Positions 17,936-29,849 are shown, numbered from the stretch's first letter. The stretch is 64,000 bases of DNA from Shewanella oncorhynchi (GCF_012584455.1 NZ_JABAEB010000001.1:314657-378656); one strand, 5' to 3'. Program-made: numbers and translations. The notes: generated by a model from the letters alone, not told the origin.

Positions 17936-20578
17936 ATGGCAGATACTACCGTAGAGAAATTGGCCACGGAAGTGGGTAAAAGTGTTGAACGTCTGATTGA
18001 GCAATTCTCTCAGGCTGGAATTAAGAAAGGCCAAGCTGATAAAGTGACTGAAGCTGAAAAGCAGCAGTTACTGGATTATCTGAAAAAGCAGCACGGTGGC
18101 GAAAATGCGCCAACGAAAATGACGCTGCAGCGTAAAACCGTATCGACCCTAAGTGTGGCCGGTAATGGTGGTCAATCTAAAGATGTTAAAGTTGAAGTTC
18201 GTAAAACACGAACTTTCGTTAAGCGTGATGCTAATGAGGCTACTCTGAAGGCTGAAGAAGAAGCGAAAGCCGAAGCAGAAGCTTTGGCAAAAGCAAAGGC
18301 CGAAGCAGAAGCTGCTGCGGCAGCAAAAGTGAAAGCTGAAGCAGATGCTAAGGCAAAAGTGGAAGCAGAAGCCAAGGCGAAAGCTAAAGCAGCAGCCGAA
18401 GTGAAAGTGGTTAAAGATATGTCACCAGAAGCAGAAGCGGCTCGTCTAGAAGCTGAACGTTTGAAAGCGGCGCAAGAAGCGGCAACCAAACGTAAGCAAG
18501 ACGAAGAAGCGGCTAAAGCGGCAGAAACTGCTCGCTTACTCGCTGAAGAACATTCTAAGCGCTGGGCCGAAGAAGAGCGCCAACGTTTAGAAGCCGAGAA
18601 AAACGGTGATCATCACATCACGACATCTAAAGTAGCTCGTGCTGCTGAAGATACTTCTGATCTGGATGAAGAAAAACGCGGACGTCGTGCTCGTAACAAG
18701 AGCAACGCGAAAAAACGTGGCGGCAAAGATGCCCGTGACGGCCGTGAAAAGCACATGCGTAACCGCAGTACTGCACCTGAGTCTATGGCGCATGGCTTCA
18801 ATAAGCCTGTGGCAGCAGTGAGCCGTGATGTGCGTATCGGTGAAACTGTTACTGTTTCTGAACTTGCGCATTTAATGGCAGTGAAAGCGACTGAAATCAT
18901 CAAACAGATGATGAAAATGGGTTCTATGGTCACGATCAACCAAGTGTTGGATCAAGAGACTGCCCAGCTAGTTGCTGAAGAAATGGGTCACAAAGTTGTG
19001 CTTATCCGTGAAAACGAACTTGAGCACCAAGTGCTACAAGACCGTGATGATGAAGATGGCATCAAGCTAGAATCTCGTGCACCGGTTGTGACTATCATGG
19101 GTCACGTTGACCACGGTAAGACTTCGTTACTCGACTACATTCGCCGCGCTAAAGTGGCTGCTGGCGAAGCCGGTGGTATTACTCAGCATATCGGTGCATA
19201 CCATGTTGAAACTGAAAATGGCATGATCACTTTCCTTGATACTCCTGGTCACGCCGCGTTTACCGCAATGCGTGCCCGCGGTGCCAAGGCAACGGATATT
19301 GTTGTGCTAGTTGTTGCTGCCGATGACGGTGTAATGCCGCAAACAATCGAAGCTATTCAACATGCTAAAGCTGGTAACGTGCCATTAATCGTGGCTGTGA
19401 ACAAGATGGATAAACCGGAAGCGGATATCGATCGCGTTAAGAGCGAATTGTCACAACACGGTGTTATGTCTGAAGATTGGGGTGGAGACAACATGTTTGC
19501 CTTCGTTTCAGCTAAGACAGGTGAAGGCGTTGACGAACTGTTAGAAGGTATCTTACTGCAAGCTGAAGTTCTCGAACTGAAAGCGGTACGTGATGGTATG
19601 GCTGCAGGTGTGGTCATTGAATCACAATTGGACAAAGGTCGCGGCCCTGTGGCTACGATTCTGGTTCAAGAAGGTACGCTGCGCCAAGGTGATATCGTTC
19701 TGTGTGGTCTTGAGTACGGTAAAATTCGTGCAATGAAAGACGAAAACGGTCGTTCAATCACTGAAGCGGGTCCATCTATTCCTGTTGAAATTCTAGGCCT
19801 GTCAGGCGTTCCGTCTGCAGGTGATGAAGCAACAGTCGTACGTGACGAACGTAAAGCTCGCGAAGTTGCCCTGTATCGTCAAGGTAAGTTCCGTGATGTG
19901 AAACTGGCACGTCAGCAAAAATCTAAGCTAGAAAACATGTTTGCGAACATGACAGACGGCGAAGTGAAAGAACTGAACATCGTTCTTAAAGCAGACGTGC
20001 AAGGTTCACTCGAAGCGATTACTGATTCGTTAACAGGTTTGTCTACCGACGAAGTGAAAGTGAACATCATCGCTCGCGGTGTGGGTGCACTGACTGAAAC
20101 GGATGCAACCTTAGCGGCTGCCTCTAACGCTATCATGGTTGGCTTTAACGTACGTGCCGATGCACAAGCCCGTAAGACTATCGAAAGTGAAAGTGTTGAT
20201 TTACGTTACTACAGCGTTATCTATAATTTGATTGATGAAGTGCGTGCAGCGATGACAGGTATGCTGTCTCCTGTGTTCAAACAACAAATTATCGGTCTGG
20301 CTGAAGTTCGTGATGTGTTCAAGTCACCTAAGCTGGGTGCAATTGCTGGCTGTATGGTGACCGAAGGTACCATCAAGCGTAGCGCGCCAATTCGCGTACT
20401 ACGTGATAACGTTGTTATCTACGAAGGTGAACTCGAATCGCTACGTCGCTTTAAAGACGACGTTGCTGAAGTTCGCAATGGTATGGAATGTGGTATTGGC
20501 GTTAAGAACTACAACGATGTTCGCGTAGGCGACCAAATCGAAGTATTCGAAACCGTCGAGATTGCTCGTACTCTGTAA
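17936..20578 (+). CDS. infB: Translation initiation factor IF-2
   Basis: An 880-residue GTPase that brings fMet-tRNA to the 30S subunit and promotes subunit joining. An N-terminal IF2N domain (1-55) is followed by a long, highly charged Ala/Glu/Lys helix (about 90-220), a basic linker, and a second IF2N segment. The G domain has GHVDHGKTS from residue 389, DTPGHAAF and NKMDKPEAD; domains II-IV follow. The start has AGGGGG upstream. Internal start sites giving shorter IF-2 forms are known in E. coli; I did not locate them here. Confidence 0.98.
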   Translation: MADTTVEKLATEVGKSVERLIEQFSQAGIKKGQADKVTEAEKQQLLDYLKKQHGGENAPTKMTLQRKTVSTLSVAGNGGQSKDVKVEVRKTRTFVKRDANEATLKAEEEAKAEAEALAKAKAEAEAAAAAKVKAEADAKAKVEAEAKAKAKAAAEVKVVKDMSPEAEAARLEAERLKAAQEAATKRKQDEEAAKAAETARLLAEEHSKRWAEEERQRLEAEKNGDHHITTSKVARAAEDTSDLDEEKRGRRARNKSNAKKRGGKDARDGREKHMRNRSTAPESMAHGFNKPVAAVSRDVRIGETVTVSELAHLMAVKATEIIKQMMKMGSMVTINQVLDQETAQLVAEEMGHKVVLIRENELEHQVLQDRDDEDGIKLESRAPVVTIMGHVDHGKTSLLDYIRRAKVAAGEAGGITQHIGAYHVETENGMITFLDTPGHAAFTAMRARGAKATDIVVLVVAADDGVMPQTIEAIQHAKAGNVPLIVAVNKMDKPEADIDRVKSELSQHGVMSEDWGGDNMFAFVSAKTGEGVDELLEGILLQAEVLELKAVRDGMAAGVVIESQLDKGRGPVATILVQEGTLRQGDIVLCGLEYGKIRAMKDENGRSITEAGPSIPVEILGLSGVPSAGDEATVVRDERKAREVALYRQGKFRDVKLARQQKSKLENMFANMTDGEVKELNIVLKADVQGSLEAITDSLTGLSTDEVKVNIIARGVGALTETDATLAAASNAIMVGFNVRADAQARKTIESESVDLRYYSVIYNLIDEVRAAMTGMLSPVFKQQIIGLAEVRDVFKSPKLGAIAGCMVTEGTIKRSAPIRVLRDNVVIYEGELESLRRFKDDVAEVRNGMECGIGVKNYNDVRVGDQIEVFETVEIARTL

Positions 20579-20583
20579 CGATA

Positions 20584-20609
20584 ATAAGGGCGGCTTTAGC
20601 CGCCCTTAT
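20584..20609 (+). terminator. Strong hairpin between infB and rbfA
   Basis: Perfect 11-bp stem ATAAGGGCGGC/GCCGCCCTTAT with TTTA loop. The following sequence (CAATTTAAGC) lacks a clean T tract, so it may be a partial terminator, an RNase processing site or a 3'-end stabiliser rather than a full stop. Confidence 0.6.
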
Positions 20610-20635
20610 CAATTTAAGCTATGGTAAGAAATATT

Positions 20636-21094
20636 ATGGCAAAAGAATTCAGTCGTACTCGTCGAATCGCTCAGCAGCTTCAGCAAGAACTTGCTCAAGT
20701 GCTACAGCGCGACATGAAAGATCCTCGTATTGGCTTTGTGACTGTGAATGACGTCGACGTCTCTCGCGATCTCAGCTATGCCAAAGTGTTTGTGACTTTT
20801 TTCGAAGAAGACAAAGCTGTCGTTCAAGAAAAGCTAAACGCTTTGATCAGCGCAGCTCCTTATATCCGCACTTTAGTGGCGGGTCGTATGAAGCTGCGTG
20901 TCATGCCTGAACTGCGTTTTATCTACGATAGCTCGCTAGTTGAAGGTATGCGCATGTCTAACTTAGTTAGCCAAGTGATCAACCAAGACAAAGCGAAGCA
21001 ACAGCAATTTGGCAGCGAAGACGCATCGGTTGAAGATGAAGTCTTAGGTGATGATATTGCTGATGACGCAGATGAAACGGAAGGTAAAGATTAA
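20636..21094 (+). CDS. rbfA: Ribosome-binding factor A
   Basis: A 152-residue KH-fold protein that binds the 30S subunit during late 16S rRNA maturation and cold shock. [30 protein letters not shown] and [12 protein letters not shown] match E. coli RbfA. The C-terminal tail (about residues 120-152) is acidic and longer than in E. coli. The start at 20636 follows the family; an ATG five codons earlier is in frame. It overlaps truB by one base (TAATG). Confidence 0.95.
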   Translation: MAKEFSRTRRIAQQLQQELAQVLQRDMKDPRIGFVTVNDVDVSRDLSYAKVFVTFFEEDKAVVQEKLNALISAAPYIRTLVAGRMKLRVMPELRFIYDSSLVEGMRMSNLVSQVINQDKAKQQQFGSEDASVEDEVLGDDIADDADETEGKD

Positions 21095-22059
21095 TGGCTC
21101 GTCGTCCAAAAGGTCGTTTTATCGATGGGATAGTGCTGCTGGATAAATCCACTGGCATGAGTTCTAACTTTGCATTGCAAAGGGTAAAGCGCTTTTTTAA
21201 TGCGAATAAAGCTGGGCATACGGGCGCACTCGATCCGTTAGCGACAGGTATGTTACCTGTATGCTTAGGCGAAGGGACTAAGTTTTCTCAGCATCTATTG
21301 GATGCCGATAAACGCTATTTAGTCACTGCAAAGCTTGGCGAACGGACAGATACCAGTGATTCCGATGGTGAAGTGGTGCAAACCCGCGCCATTGATTTTA
21401 CCGAGGCGCAGTTATTAACCGCGCTTGATTTCTTCCGTGGTGAAACTCAGCAAGTGCCTTCTATGTATTCCGCGCTGAAATATCAGGGTCAGCCCCTGTA
21501 TAAATATGCCCGTGAAGGCATAGAAGTGCCGCGTGAATCTCGCCCTATTACGGTATTTGAGCTAAATTTCATCGGTCTTGAAGGCGATGAGCTGACCTTA
21601 GACATTCATTGTTCTAAGGGCACTTATATTCGCACTATCATAGACGATCTCGGTGAGATGCTCGGTTGTGGCGCCCATGTGATTATGCTGCGCCGCACCC
21701 AAGTTGCGCAGTATCCCTATGCCAGAATGGTCACTTTAGAACAACTTGAAGCACTAGTTGCTCAAGCACATGAACAACAGATAGATCCGAGCGTATTACT
21801 CGACCCTCTGTTATTGCCTATGGACACGGCCGTGGCCGATTTTCCAGAGGTGAATGTGCCGGATGCGATAGCTCCTTACTTAATGCAAGGTCAAGCGGTT
21901 CGGGTACCGGTTAATGCAGAATTGAAAACCGATGAGTTGGTACGTATCACTTTAGGTGAAATTCGCCGATTTGTGGGGATTGGCACAATGAACGAAGATG
22001 GCTTATTAGCGCCGAAACGACTCATTGTTATCCATGACGAACCTGCAGAAACGCATTAG
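21094..22059 (+). CDS. truB: tRNA pseudouridine(55) synthase TruB
   Basis: A 321-residue enzyme that makes pseudouridine 55 in the T-loop of tRNAs. The catalytic Asp is D47 in [38 protein letters not shown] and [15 protein letters not shown] are further TruB signatures, and a PUA-like domain forms the C-terminus. The start overlaps the rbfA stop, so translation is coupled. Confidence 0.97.
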   Translation: MARRPKGRFIDGIVLLDKSTGMSSNFALQRVKRFFNANKAGHTGALDPLATGMLPVCLGEGTKFSQHLLDADKRYLVTAKLGERTDTSDSDGEVVQTRAIDFTEAQLLTALDFFRGETQQVPSMYSALKYQGQPLYKYAREGIEVPRESRPITVFELNFIGLEGDELTLDIHCSKGTYIRTIIDDLGEMLGCGAHVIMLRRTQVAQYPYARMVTLEQLEALVAQAHEQQIDPSVLLDPLLLPMDTAVADFPEVNVPDAIAPYLMQGQAVRVPVNAELKTDELVRITLGEIRRFVGIGTMNEDGLLAPKRLIVIHDEPAETH

Positions 22060-22115
22060 CCCGCTATCCATCGACAAATGATTAAATTAGTTGATGCATT
22101 AGTCCCCGCCTTTTA

Positions 22116-22144
22116 TTGCGCTAGGGTGGGTTTATGGGTAAAAT
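22116..22144 (+). promoter_or_regulatory. Probable rpsO promoter
   Basis: TTGCGC and TAAAAT are separated by 17 bases, 64 bases upstream of the rpsO start, in the gap after truB. A separate rpsO promoter is known at this place in E. coli. Confidence 0.45.
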
Positions 22145-22207
22145 AGCGCGCCCTCTGGCTGAGTTAGTGATCGGCTAGAGATTCATATTATTTATTTGGA
22201 GATATAC

Positions 22208-22477
22208 ATGTCACTAAGTCCTGAAGCAAAAGCAAAAATTTTGGCTGATTTTGGCCGTTGTGAAAACGACACTGGTTCAACTGAAGTTCAAGTTGCTTTG
22301 TTAACTGCGCAAATCAACCATTTGCAAGATCACTTCAAAGAGCACATTCATGATCACCACTCACGTCGTGGTCTGTTACGTATGGTTAGCTCACGTCGTA
22401 AGTTAACTGCTTACCTGAAACGTACTGATTTAGCACGTTACACTGCTCTGATCCAAAAGTTAGGTCTACGTCGTTAA
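22208..22477 (+). CDS. rpsO: 30S ribosomal protein S15
   Basis: An 89-residue 16S rRNA-binding protein of the platform, same length as in E. coli, with [22 protein letters not shown] and [27 protein letters not shown] helices. The ATG at 22208 has GGAG 7 bases upstream; an ATG four codons earlier is unlikely. In E. coli S15 represses its own mRNA through a pseudoknot at the start; that was not modelled here. Confidence 0.98.
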   Translation: MSLSPEAKAKILADFGRCENDTGSTEVQVALLTAQINHLQDHFKEHIHDHHSRRGLLRMVSSRRKLTAYLKRTDLARYTALIQKLGLRR

Positions 22478-22496
22478 TTTCGCGTCGACTAACGTG

Positions 22497-22522
22497 AAAA
22501 AGGAGGCTTAGCCTCCTTTTTT
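22497..22522 (+). terminator. Terminator of rpsO
   Basis: Stem AAAAAGGAGGC/GCCTCCTTTTT with TTA loop. It separates rpsO from pnp, with a convergent minus-strand gene lying between. Confidence 0.9.
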
Positions 22523-22668
22523 ATTGTCTAAAATTCAACAGAGTATTTATTGTGTAAACGAGAGATATAAAGAATTTACAGTCAAAATCAGTCTAATGTT
22601 TAGGTCCGTTATGCTTAGCTTGATGTGATTAAGCATCGAATCGAAACTTAAGTGCCAATGTAAATATC

Positions 22669-24732
22669 CTAAGCCCCACGTAAACCATCAAGACTGCTTA
22701 TTGTTGCTGTTTGTGTTGCTATATACAGCGCTTCAAATTCTGCTTGGGGTAGAGGCTGACTAAAATAGAAACCTTGGCCGACTTGGCACTGATTTTCTTT
22801 CAACCAATCCAATTGCTGCTCATTTTCAATGCCTTCGGCCACAATGGTCAAATTAAGCTGCTTTCCCAACATTAAAATGGTCGATGCAATTGCGCTATCC
22901 CCTGGTAGATCGGAAACGAAACAACGATCGATTTTCATGGTAGTGATAGGCAAATGGCGCAGGTAAGAGAGTGAAGAATACCCTGTGCCAAAGTCATCGA
23001 CTGCAATACCAAATCCGGCTGATTTCAATTGTTCAAGCTTAGCGATAGCGAGTTCAATGTCGTTCATCAACGAGGTTTCAGTGATTTCAATTTCCAGTAA
23101 TTCGGGTTGGATTTGATAGCGTAATGCCATCTGTTTGATATCGGGAACTAAACTAGCATCGGCAAATTGCTGTGAGGCAACATTAATTGCAATTGGGATG
23201 GCATAGTTATATTTTTTCTGCCATTCCCTAAGTACTTTACAGCTTTGCTCTATCACCCAACGACCTATAGGAATGATGATACCTGTCTCTTCCGCGACGG
23301 GAATAAAGGAAATGGGGCTGATGAGTCGTCCGTCTTTTTGCCAACGGATCAAGGCTTCACAGGCGATGACTTTGCCTGTTTGCAGATCAAGTTTCGGTTG
23401 GAAATACAGTAAAAATTCATTGTTTTTTAACGCATCATGTAAAGATGCTTCAGTGCGTAAACGAACTGCTGCTCGCTCAGTCATCTGTTGTTTGAAGAAG
23501 GCCCATTGATTCGAGCCTGCAGCTTTCGCGCTGTACATGGCAATGTCAGCGTGACGGATCAAATCTTCAGCGCTGTTACCGTCTTCGGGATAAATAGAAA
23601 TCCCAATCGATGCCGCAGGATGAATTGCATGTTCATTTAATTGAATCGGGACATTGAGCTGGAGCAGTAGCTTATCTACAAAATCTGCTGCTTGGTCTGG
23701 GGTGTGAACTGTATCGGCCAGAATAACAAATTCATCGCCACCTAAGCGGGAAACTGTGCCTTTATCACCAACGAATCGTTCGAGAATGCGGGCGATACGA
23801 GCGAGGAATTGATCGCCTAATGCGTGTCCAAGGGAATCGTTGATATTCTTAAAACGGTCTAAGTCGATAAACATCAATGCAAAGCTGCGTTTGTGTACTC
23901 GCGAGCGTTGGATAGTGACTGCGATAGTTTCAAGTAATAATGTGCGGTTAGGTAATCCAGTTAGCGGATCTCGGGTCGCCATTTTGCGCAGTTTGGACTG
24001 GGTTTGGCTAAATTGAATAAGAATTTGGTTGAATTTTGAGGTTACTAAGCCGAGTTCATCATCCTTGTGTGCGTTGGACATAGGTAAGAGATTTTCATCC
24101 GGAGAGTCGGGTTCGATCTTATCGATGGCCTCACTGATGCGTGCGATAGGCTGAGTCAGGAAGCGATGGAATACCACGGACAGCACTAAGGTGAGTAAGA
24201 GTGCACGAGCGAGAGTAGCAAAAAAACTAAATCTTAACTGCGAGAAGAGGGTGTTTGTGAGTTCTTGGGTATCGTAGAAAACCGTTAATGTACCAATGAG
24301 TTGCTGTTGTTGGGTACCTTCAAAATAAAAAGGCCTATACAAAGGGCGAGAAATTTCTTTGAGATCATCAAATAATTTATTACTTAAACTGATAAAAGTC
24401 TGTGAGTTATTCTGCTTATTATTACTGACAGAAACAAACATTGAGCCATCGTCCAGCTCAATCACCGCCGAGCCAACATGTTCGACTTTGATGGCACCCT
24501 CTAAAGTTTGACGGGCTAAATTATCATCTAATGCCCATACGGCATTTGCTGCAGGTTGTTCAACTGAATCAAGGAGTTCTTGCTGAGTGGTCGTGAGTTG
24601 TTGTTTGGTTGATACGACGACTAAAGCGATTTCAACAATAAAAATGGCAATGGCAAAAAATAGGGCAGTAAATACGACTAGGTTAGTTTGTTTCCACGTC
24701 AGTGACTTAAAACGGCCTGTCATCGGGCGCAT
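22669..24732 (-). CDS. Membrane-bound GGDEF-EAL c-di-GMP protein
   Basis: A 687-residue inner-membrane signalling protein. TM1 at about 18-41, a periplasmic sensor region to about 165, TM2 at about 168-190, a HAMP-like segment, a GGDEF domain with intact GGDEF at 331-335, and an EAL domain with intact EAL at 459-461. Other EAL catalytic motifs (EITETSL, DDFGTGYSSL, KIDRCFV, VAEGIE) are present. The RxxD inhibitory site usual five residues before GGDEF is absent. Both cyclase and phosphodiesterase activity are possible; phosphodiesterase is the safer guess. It sits on the minus strand between rpsO and pnp, splitting a normally contiguous pair. Confidence 0.93.
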   Translation of the reverse strand: MRPMTGRFKSLTWKQTNLVVFTALFFAIAIFIVEIALVVVSTKQQLTTTQQELLDSVEQPAANAVWALDDNLARQTLEGAIKVEHVGSAVIELDDGSMFVSVSNNKQNNSQTFISLSNKLFDDLKEISRPLYRPFYFEGTQQQQLIGTLTVFYDTQELTNTLFSQLRFSFFATLARALLLTLVLSVVFHRFLTQPIARISEAIDKIEPDSPDENLLPMSNAHKDDELGLVTSKFNQILIQFSQTQSKLRKMATRDPLTGLPNRTLLLETIAVTIQRSRVHKRSFALMFIDLDRFKNINDSLGHALGDQFLARIARILERFVGDKGTVSRLGGDEFVILADTVHTPDQAADFVDKLLLQLNVPIQLNEHAIHPAASIGISIYPEDGNSAEDLIRHADIAMYSAKAAGSNQWAFFKQQMTERAAVRLRTEASLHDALKNNEFLLYFQPKLDLQTGKVIACEALIRWQKDGRLISPISFIPVAEETGIIIPIGRWVIEQSCKVLREWQKKYNYAIPIAINVASQQFADASLVPDIKQMALRYQIQPELLEIEITETSLMNDIELAIAKLEQLKSAGFGIAVDDFGTGYSSLSYLRHLPITTMKIDRCFVSDLPGDSAIASTILMLGKQLNLTIVAEGIENEQQLDWLKENQCQVGQGFYFSQPLPQAEFEALYIATQTATISSLDGLRGA

Positions 24733-24848
24733 CCTTCATGATAATTATTCACCATCGGCGAGATTTTCCGTATCAATATAAACCGCAACTCTTTGTTGAT
24801 TTAACCACTTTAGTGAAAAGTTACGTATTTGTCATCATTATCTGCTCT

Positions 24849-24877
24849 TTATCTATTGATCCGAATTGCAGTATACT
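24849..24877 (+). promoter_or_regulatory. Possible pnp promoter
   Basis: A good -10 TATACT at 24872-24877 lies 17 bases after a poor -35 (TTATCT), 42 bases before the pnp start. Confidence 0.35.
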
Positions 24878-24918
24878 TACGCGCGTAATTCAAGGTCATT
24901 AATTAAGGAATGGGTCAC

Positions 24919-27018
24919 GTGAATCCTATTGTAAAGAGTTTTGAGTATGGTCAACATACAGTCACCCTGGAAACAGGTGTTATAGCGCGTCAAGCTGATG
25001 CAGCCGTTTTAGCGAGTATGGGTGACACGACAGTGTTAGTCACTGTTGTCGGTAAAAAAGATGCAGATGCAGGCCGTGACTTTTTCCCTCTGACTGTTAA
25101 CTATCAAGAAAAAACCTACGCAGCGGGTAAAATTCCTGGTGGTTTCTTTAAGCGTGAAGGCCGTCCTTCAGAAGATGAGACATTAATCGCTCGTCTGATC
25201 GACCGTCCAATTCGCCCTCTTTTCCCTAATGGTTTCAAAAACGAAGTTCAAGTTATCATTACCGTAGTATCTGTCGATCCACAAATCGAGCCAGATATCA
25301 TCTCCATGATCGGTACTTCTGCGGCACTGGCTATTTCTGGTATTCCATTCAGCGGTCCTTTAGGTGCTGCACGTGTGGGTTACATTGATGGCGAATACGT
25401 GTTGAACCCAAGTGTTGCACAACTTGCAACCAGTCAACTGAACTTAGTGGTTGCTGGTACTGCTGGTGCAGTATTAATGGTGGAATCAGAAGCCCAAGCA
25501 TTACCAGAAGAAGTGATGTTAGGTTCTGTAGTTTACGGTCACGATCAACAACAAGTGGTTATCAAGGCGATTGCTGAATTTAAAGCAGAAGCCGGTAAAC
25601 CAACTTGGGATTGGACTGCACCAACGCAAGATGCCGATTTAGTTGCCCAAATCAAAGAGCTTGCTGAAGCTGGTTTAGGTGATGCGTATAAAATCCAAGT
25701 TAAACAAGATCGTTATGCTCAAGTTTCTGTTGTTAAAGCAGCAGCAAAAGAAGCTTTGTTAGCGAGCAATCCAAGCGTTGATTTACGTGAAGTTGACAAC
25801 TTACTGGGTAGCTTAGAGAAGAAAGTGGTTCGTGGTCGCATCATCCGTGGCGAGCCACGTATCGATGGTCGTGAACCAGACATGATCCGTGCCTTAAGTG
25901 TGTTAGCGGGCGTATTGCCACGTACTCACGGTAGCGCATTGTTCACTCGTGGCGAAACTCAAGCGTTAGTCACTTGTACTTTAGGTACTGAACGTGATGC
26001 ACAGAAGATCGACAGCATCATGGGCGAGCGCACTAACCGTTTCATGCTGCACTATAACTTCCCTCCATACTCTGTTGGTGAAACAGGCATGGTGGGATCA
26101 CCTAAGCGCCGCGAAATCGGTCATGGTAAGTTAGCTTGGCGCGGTATTAACGCTGTTATGCCTTCAGCGGCTGAATTCCCATACAGCGTACGCGTTGTAT
26201 CTGAAATCACTGAATCTAACGGTTCAAGCTCTATGGCGTCAGTATGTGGTACTTCTCTCGCGCTGATGGATGCCGGTGTACCTATCAAGACTTCTGTAGC
26301 GGGTATCGCTATGGGTCTAGTGAAAGAAGGCGATGATTTCGTTGTTCTTTCTGACATTTTAGGTGATGAAGATCATTTAGGTGACATGGACTTTAAAGTT
26401 GCTGGTACACGTGATGGTATTACTGCATTGCAGATGGATATCAAGATCGAAGGTATCACTAAAGAAATCATGGATATCGCACTGCAACAAGCCTATGGCG
26501 CACGTGTGCATATCCTGAACGTGATGGATCAAGCGATTGGTTCACACCGTGATGATATTTCTGACCATGCTCCACGTATCACTGTTATCAAGATCAACCC
26601 AGAAAAAATCCGTGACGTTATCGGTAAAGGTGGCGCAGTTATCCGTGCTCTGACCGAAGAAACGGGCACTACGATTGAACTTGAAGATGATGGTACTGTG
26701 AAGATCGCTTCTTCAAACGGCGAAGCAACTAAAGAAGCTATCCGTCGTATCGAAGAAATCACATCAGAAGTTGAAGTGGGTCGTATCTACAATGGTAAGG
26801 TTATCCGTATCGTCGATTTCGGCGCATTCGTGAACATTCTGCCGGGCAAAGACGGTTTAGTACACATTTCACAAATCAGTGATGAACGTGTTGCTAACGT
26901 GTCTGATCACCTTGAGCTGAACCAAGAAGTTGCCGTTAAGGTGATGGAAGTGGATCGTCAAGGCCGCGTACGTCTGTCAATTAAAGAAGCACAAACGAAA
27001 GAAGCTGCTGCTGAATAA
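24919..27018 (+). CDS. pnp: Polyribonucleotide nucleotidyltransferase (PNPase)
   Basis: A 699-residue 3'-5' phosphorolytic exoribonuclease, part of the RNA degradosome. Two RNase PH domains (about 1-210 and 310-545) flank a helical domain. KH follows with [26 protein letters not shown], then S1 with [21 protein letters not shown]. The GTG at 24919 (AAGGA 9 bases upstream) aligns with the E. coli start; an ATG three codons earlier sits right on the Shine-Dalgarno and is unlikely. Strong terminator follows. Confidence 0.97.
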   Translation: MNPIVKSFEYGQHTVTLETGVIARQADAAVLASMGDTTVLVTVVGKKDADAGRDFFPLTVNYQEKTYAAGKIPGGFFKREGRPSEDETLIARLIDRPIRPLFPNGFKNEVQVIITVVSVDPQIEPDIISMIGTSAALAISGIPFSGPLGAARVGYIDGEYVLNPSVAQLATSQLNLVVAGTAGAVLMVESEAQALPEEVMLGSVVYGHDQQQVVIKAIAEFKAEAGKPTWDWTAPTQDADLVAQIKELAEAGLGDAYKIQVKQDRYAQVSVVKAAAKEALLASNPSVDLREVDNLLGSLEKKVVRGRIIRGEPRIDGREPDMIRALSVLAGVLPRTHGSALFTRGETQALVTCTLGTERDAQKIDSIMGERTNRFMLHYNFPPYSVGETGMVGSPKRREIGHGKLAWRGINAVMPSAAEFPYSVRVVSEITESNGSSSMASVCGTSLALMDAGVPIKTSVAGIAMGLVKEGDDFVVLSDILGDEDHLGDMDFKVAGTRDGITALQMDIKIEGITKEIMDIALQQAYGARVHILNVMDQAIGSHRDDISDHAPRITVIKINPEKIRDVIGKGGAVIRALTEETGTTIELEDDGTVKIASSNGEATKEAIRRIEEITSEVEVGRIYNGKVIRIVDFGAFVNILPGKDGLVHISQISDERVANVSDHLELNQEVAVKVMEVDRQGRVRLSIKEAQTKEAAAE

Positions 27019-27066
27019 TGAGTCTTTGACTTATTTATAGGCACACACTTTTTAAGTGATTGCATC

Positions 27067-27094
27067 AAAAGGAGATCAAATGATCTCCTTTTTT
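27067..27094 (+). terminator. Terminator of pnp
   Basis: Perfect 12-bp stem AAAAGGAGATCA/TGATCTCCTTTT, AA turn, then continued T tract. Confidence 0.9.
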
Positions 27095-27210
27095 GTTTTG
27101 GCATTAAGAAAGTCACTATTAATCTTAATTCCCTAATAGCGGTCCTGTGGTGGGATTGCTATCATGAAGATTCTTCTGCGTATGTTGGGAATCTAAAAAG
27201 GTAGAAATGG

Positions 27211-28113
27211 ATGAGTCTTAAAATTAGAACCGCTGTCGTTGCTGTGCTGGCGAGTGCCAGTCTGTTGTTAGCCGGATGCGCAACCACCCAATCTCCTTTA
27301 GATAACCATAATGATGTTGAAGGTAAATTGGTTGTCGCGCCTGTCATGCCTGATTATAAAGTCGAAGTGACACTGGCAAAACTCAACGAGATTTTGGCTA
27401 CGGTCGAACTGACGAATGAACAGAGAGCCAGATTTCATTACGATCGTGGTGTGATTTACGACAGTGTAGGCTTAAGACTGCTCGCACGGATTGATTTTAT
27501 GCAAGCGTTAAAACTTCAGCCTGATCTTGCTGATGCCTATAATTTCCTTGGAATTTATTACACCCAAGAAGGTGAATACGACAGCGCCTATGAAGCCTTC
27601 GATGGCGTATTAGAGTTAGCACCTAATTATGATTATGCCTATTTAAATCGCGGTATTGCTTTGTACTATGGCGACCGTATTGATTTAGCGACTAAAGATA
27701 TGCAGGCGTTTTATGCAGGCGATAATAAAGACGGTTATCGGGCATTATGGCTGTATTTGATTGATTTGAAAGCTGACTCTGTTGAAGCTAAAAAACAGTT
27801 AGCGCAGCATCGTCAGAATTTAGAAAATGATGCTTGGGCGACCGTTATCGTCGATTATTATTTAGGTAAAAAAAGCCGTGATGAGGTTTTTTCAGCCGCT
27901 AAAGTAGGCTTAACATATCCGAAAGAATATGCTGAACGTTTATGCGAAGCTTATTTTTACCTTGCAAAAATGGCGATAGAAACTAAGCAATATCAAGATG
28001 CTGCAAACTATTTTCGCTTAGCATTGGCAACCAATATCTATGATTTTGTCGAACATAGATATGCGCGTATTGAACTCGCCAAAGTCAAAGGTTTGCTCGA
28101 AGCCACAAAATAA
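27211..28113 (+). CDS. nlpI: Lipoprotein NlpI
   Basis: A 300-residue outer-membrane lipoprotein, an adaptor for peptidoglycan hydrolases in E. coli. Signal peptide with lipobox LLLAGC (Cys 23). Tetratricopeptide repeats are visible at about 73-110 (ARFHYDRGVIYDSVG) and 105-145 (AYNFLGIYYTQEGEYDSAYEAF, AYLNRGIALYYG). Its place directly after pnp is the same as in E. coli. Confidence 0.95.
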   Translation: MSLKIRTAVVAVLASASLLLAGCATTQSPLDNHNDVEGKLVVAPVMPDYKVEVTLAKLNEILATVELTNEQRARFHYDRGVIYDSVGLRLLARIDFMQALKLQPDLADAYNFLGIYYTQEGEYDSAYEAFDGVLELAPNYDYAYLNRGIALYYGDRIDLATKDMQAFYAGDNKDGYRALWLYLIDLKADSVEAKKQLAQHRQNLENDAWATVIVDYYLGKKSRDEVFSAAKVGLTYPKEYAERLCEAYFYLAKMAIETKQYQDAANYFRLALATNIYDFVEHRYARIELAKVKGLLEATK

Positions 28114-28121
28114 CCTCTCTC

Positions 28122-28145
28122 AGCCCGAGTTCATCTCGGGCTTTG
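28122..28145 (+). terminator. Probable terminator of nlpI
   Basis: Stem AGCCCGAG/CTCGGGCT with a 5-base loop; the T tract is short. Confidence 0.55.
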
Positions 28146-28212
28146 CCTAGCCAAGCTCGAACTGAGGCGCTATAATTTGCGCCTTTTTAGCGATACAAGT
28201 GCATAGGTTAAC

Positions 28213-29793
28213 ATGTCAGGCAATAAAGTAGAGGTCGATAAACGTCGCACCTTCGCGATCATATCGCACCCCGACGCGGGTAAAACAACCATTACCGAAA
28301 AAGTGCTGTTATTCGGAAACGCTTTGCAGAAAGCGGGTACGGTTAAAGGCAAAAAATCGGGTCAGCATGCTAAGTCTGACTGGATGGAAATGGAAAAAGA
28401 CCGTGGTATTTCTATTACTACGTCTGTCATGCAATTTCCCTATGGTGGCGCCCTTGTTAACCTACTCGATACGCCTGGTCACGAAGACTTCTCTGAAGAT
28501 ACTTATCGTACTCTGACGGCCGTTGACTCATGTTTGATGGTGATCGACTCTGCTAAGGGTGTTGAAGACCGTACGATCAAGTTGATGGAAGTGACACGTC
28601 TGCGTGATACGCCGATTGTGACCTTTATGAACAAACTCGACCGCGATATCCGTGATCCTATTGATCTGATGGATGAAGTCGAAAGCGTGCTGAATATTGC
28701 CTGTGCACCTATTACTTGGCCTATTGGCAGTGGTAAAGAGTTCAAAGGTATTTACCACATACTGCGTGATGAAGTGGTCTTGTATCAAGGCGGTATGGGA
28801 CACACGATCCAAGAGCGTCGTGTAATTAAAGGCATTAATAATCCTGATCTTGAGAAAGCGATTGGCAGTTATGCCGCTGATTTGCGCAATGAGATGGAAT
28901 TAGTGCGCGGCGCGTCGCATGAATTTGACCATGCAGCTTTCTTGAAAGGCGAGTTGACGCCAGTGTTCTTCGGTACTGCGCTAGGTAACTTTGGTGTGGA
29001 CCATATTCTTGACGGCATCGTCGAGTGGGCACCTAAGCCATTACCGCGCGAAAGCGATACACGCGTTATCATGCCTGATGAAGAAAAATTCACCGGTTTC
29101 GTGTTCAAGATCCAAGCAAACATGGATCCAAAACACCGTGACCGTGTCGCCTTTATGCGTGTGTGTTCTGGCCGTTACGAGCAAGGCATGAAAATGCACC
29201 ATGTGCGTATTGGTAAAGATGTTAACGTTAGCGATGCATTGACCTTTATGGCAGGCGATCGTGAGCGTGCTGAAGAAGCTTACCCAGGCGATATCATCGG
29301 TTTACATAACCATGGCACTATCCGTATTGGCGATACGTTTACCCAAGGTGAAAAATTCCGTTTCACTGGCGTACCTAACTTCGCCCCTGAAATGTTCCGC
29401 CGTATTCGTTTGCGCGATCCGCTTAAACAGAAGCAACTCTTAAAAGGCTTAGTACAGTTATCTGAAGAAGGTGCTGTACAAGTATTCCGCCCAATTGATA
29501 CTAACGATTTGATTGTTGGCGCTGTGGGTGTACTGCAGTTTGAAGTGGTTGTTGGTCGTCTGAAGAGTGAATATAACGTTGAAGCTATTTACGAAGGTAT
29601 TAGCGTGTCGACAGCTCGCTGGGTTTATTGTAAGGATGAGCGTAAGCTTGAAGAGTTCCGCCGTAAGTGTAGCCAAAACTTGGCTCTCGATGGTGGCGAT
29701 AACTTAACCTATATTGCACCAACTATGGTTAACCTTAATCTTTCGATGGAAAGATATCCTGATATTGAGTTTGCGAAAACCCGCGAACACTAA
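28213..29793 (+). CDS. prfC: Peptide chain release factor 3
   Basis: A 526-residue translational GTPase that removes RF1/RF2 from the ribosome after peptide release. G1 [10 protein letters not shown]2 region [12 protein letters not shown]3 [14 protein letters not shown] and G4 NKLDRD are intact; domains II and III follow. Length near E. coli RF3 (529). Single gene with a palindromic terminator. Confidence 0.97.
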   Translation: MSGNKVEVDKRRTFAIISHPDAGKTTITEKVLLFGNALQKAGTVKGKKSGQHAKSDWMEMEKDRGISITTSVMQFPYGGALVNLLDTPGHEDFSEDTYRTLTAVDSCLMVIDSAKGVEDRTIKLMEVTRLRDTPIVTFMNKLDRDIRDPIDLMDEVESVLNIACAPITWPIGSGKEFKGIYHILRDEVVLYQGGMGHTIQERRVIKGINNPDLEKAIGSYAADLRNEMELVRGASHEFDHAAFLKGELTPVFFGTALGNFGVDHILDGIVEWAPKPLPRESDTRVIMPDEEKFTGFVFKIQANMDPKHRDRVAFMRVCSGRYEQGMKMHHVRIGKDVNVSDALTFMAGDRERAEEAYPGDIIGLHNHGTIRIGDTFTQGEKFRFTGVPNFAPEMFRRIRLRDPLKQKQLLKGLVQLSEEGAVQVFRPIDTNDLIVGAVGVLQFEVVVGRLKSEYNVEAIYEGISVSTARWVYCKDERKLEEFRRKCSQNLALDGGDNLTYIAPTMVNLNLSMERYPDIEFAKTREH

Positions 29794-29820
29794 TAGGGTT
29801 CGGTTTAGAATAGTGGTTGA

Positions 29821-29849
29821 AATGGCGGTGAATTCACCGCCATTTTTGT
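29821..29849 (+). terminator. Terminator of prfC
   Basis: Perfect palindromic stem AATGGCGGTGAA/TTCACCGCCATT followed by T5, 28 bases after the stop codon. Confidence 0.9.

Noticed and set aside
18172..18489. Minus-strand Ala/Ser-rich frame inside infB
   Set aside because: It is the shadow of the Ala/Glu/Lys-rich IF-2 linker.
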